Assembly: GCA_017476965.1 (NCBI GenBank)
Contig: JAFUXX010000232.1
Span: forward strand, 1-5,601
DNA length: 5,601 bases
Direction: 5' to 3'
Source: Kiritimatiellia bacterium
GTDB lineage: Bacteria; Verrucomicrobiota; Kiritimatiellia; RFP12; UBA3636
Shown here: positions 5,562-5,601 of the stretch, one piece after another
Numbering within the stretch: position 1 is the stretch's first letter
Layout: each line of letters opens with the position of its first letter
Made by a program: the position numbers and the translations under genes
The notes under the pieces: generated by a model
What the model was told of the DNA's origin: nothing
The model's input: the letters and a program-made list of their open reading frames with translations, nothing else
The model's database searches: none

Positions 5562-5596
5562 GGCCGGCGTCGCGCGACGGCGCGCGCGAACCGGCC
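5562..5596. repeat. GC-rich inverted repeats upstream of the thi promoter
   Basis: A perfect 12-bp palindrome CGTCGCGCGACG lies at 5568-5579. It is flanked by GGCCGG (5562-5567) and CCGGCC (5591-5596), which are complementary to each other. This could be the terminator stem of a gene beyond the window edge, an operator, or simply base composition. No T run follows on either strand within view. Confidence 0.3.
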
Positions 5597-5601
5597 GCGG
5601 C

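Noticed and set aside
1..5601. CRISPR arrays, insertion sequences, tRNA or rRNA genes, attachment sites
   Set aside because: No spaced direct repeats, transposase-like reading frames, terminal inverted repeats or tRNA-like cloverleaf sequences were seen on either strand.

Overview
The window is a compact, high-GC bacterial segment with all genes on the minus strand. It reads, from high to low coordinates, as a TPP-riboswitch-controlled thiazole-synthesis operon (thiS, thiF, thiG, thiH), then a class I fumarate hydratase alpha subunit, then a sialate O-acetylesterase-type SGNH esterase that runs off the low-coordinate edge. I see no gene on the plus strand. Long plus-strand open frames exist, but they are high-GC shadows of the minus-strand genes.

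Control region (about 5425-5601): a sigma70-like promoter (TTGACG, 16 bp, TAGAAT) should start transcription near 5527, right at the 5' edge of a TPP (THI-element) aptamer. The aptamer's 3' strand merges with the GGAGGA Shine-Dalgarno sequence of thiS, so translational control by direct occlusion is the simplest reading. A GC-rich palindromic stretch lies just upstream of the -35 box.

Thiazole operon (2701-5424): ThiS is the sulfur carrier with a C-terminal GG. ThiF is a short adenylyltransferase that activates ThiS. ThiH is a radical-SAM tyrosine lyase that makes dehydroglycine. ThiG is the thiazole synthase that joins dehydroglycine, ThiS thiocarboxylate and deoxyxylulose 5-phosphate. Use of ThiH rather than the oxygen-dependent ThiO suggests an anaerobic or microaerobic organism. 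The pyrimidine branch (ThiC, ThiD) and the coupling enzyme ThiE are not in view.

Downstream pair (1-2640): the fumarase alpha gene has its own extended -10 promoter candidate in the 60-bp gap after thiH, and no beta-subunit gene lies beside it. The esterase gene starts 66 bp after the fumarase stop, with no Shine-Dalgarno and no signal peptide. Whether these two genes belong to the thi transcript or only follow it is open.

The GC-rich codon use, the oxygen-sensitive Fe-S enzymes and a glycan-esterase gene would fit an anaerobic carbohydrate degrader, for example a high-GC member of the PVC group (Kiritimatiellota, Verrucomicrobiota or Lentisphaerota). That placement is a guess from gene content, not a demonstrated affiliation. 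Every gene belongs to a known family. The points worth a second look concern arrangement and regulation, and I did not find a clearly new system.
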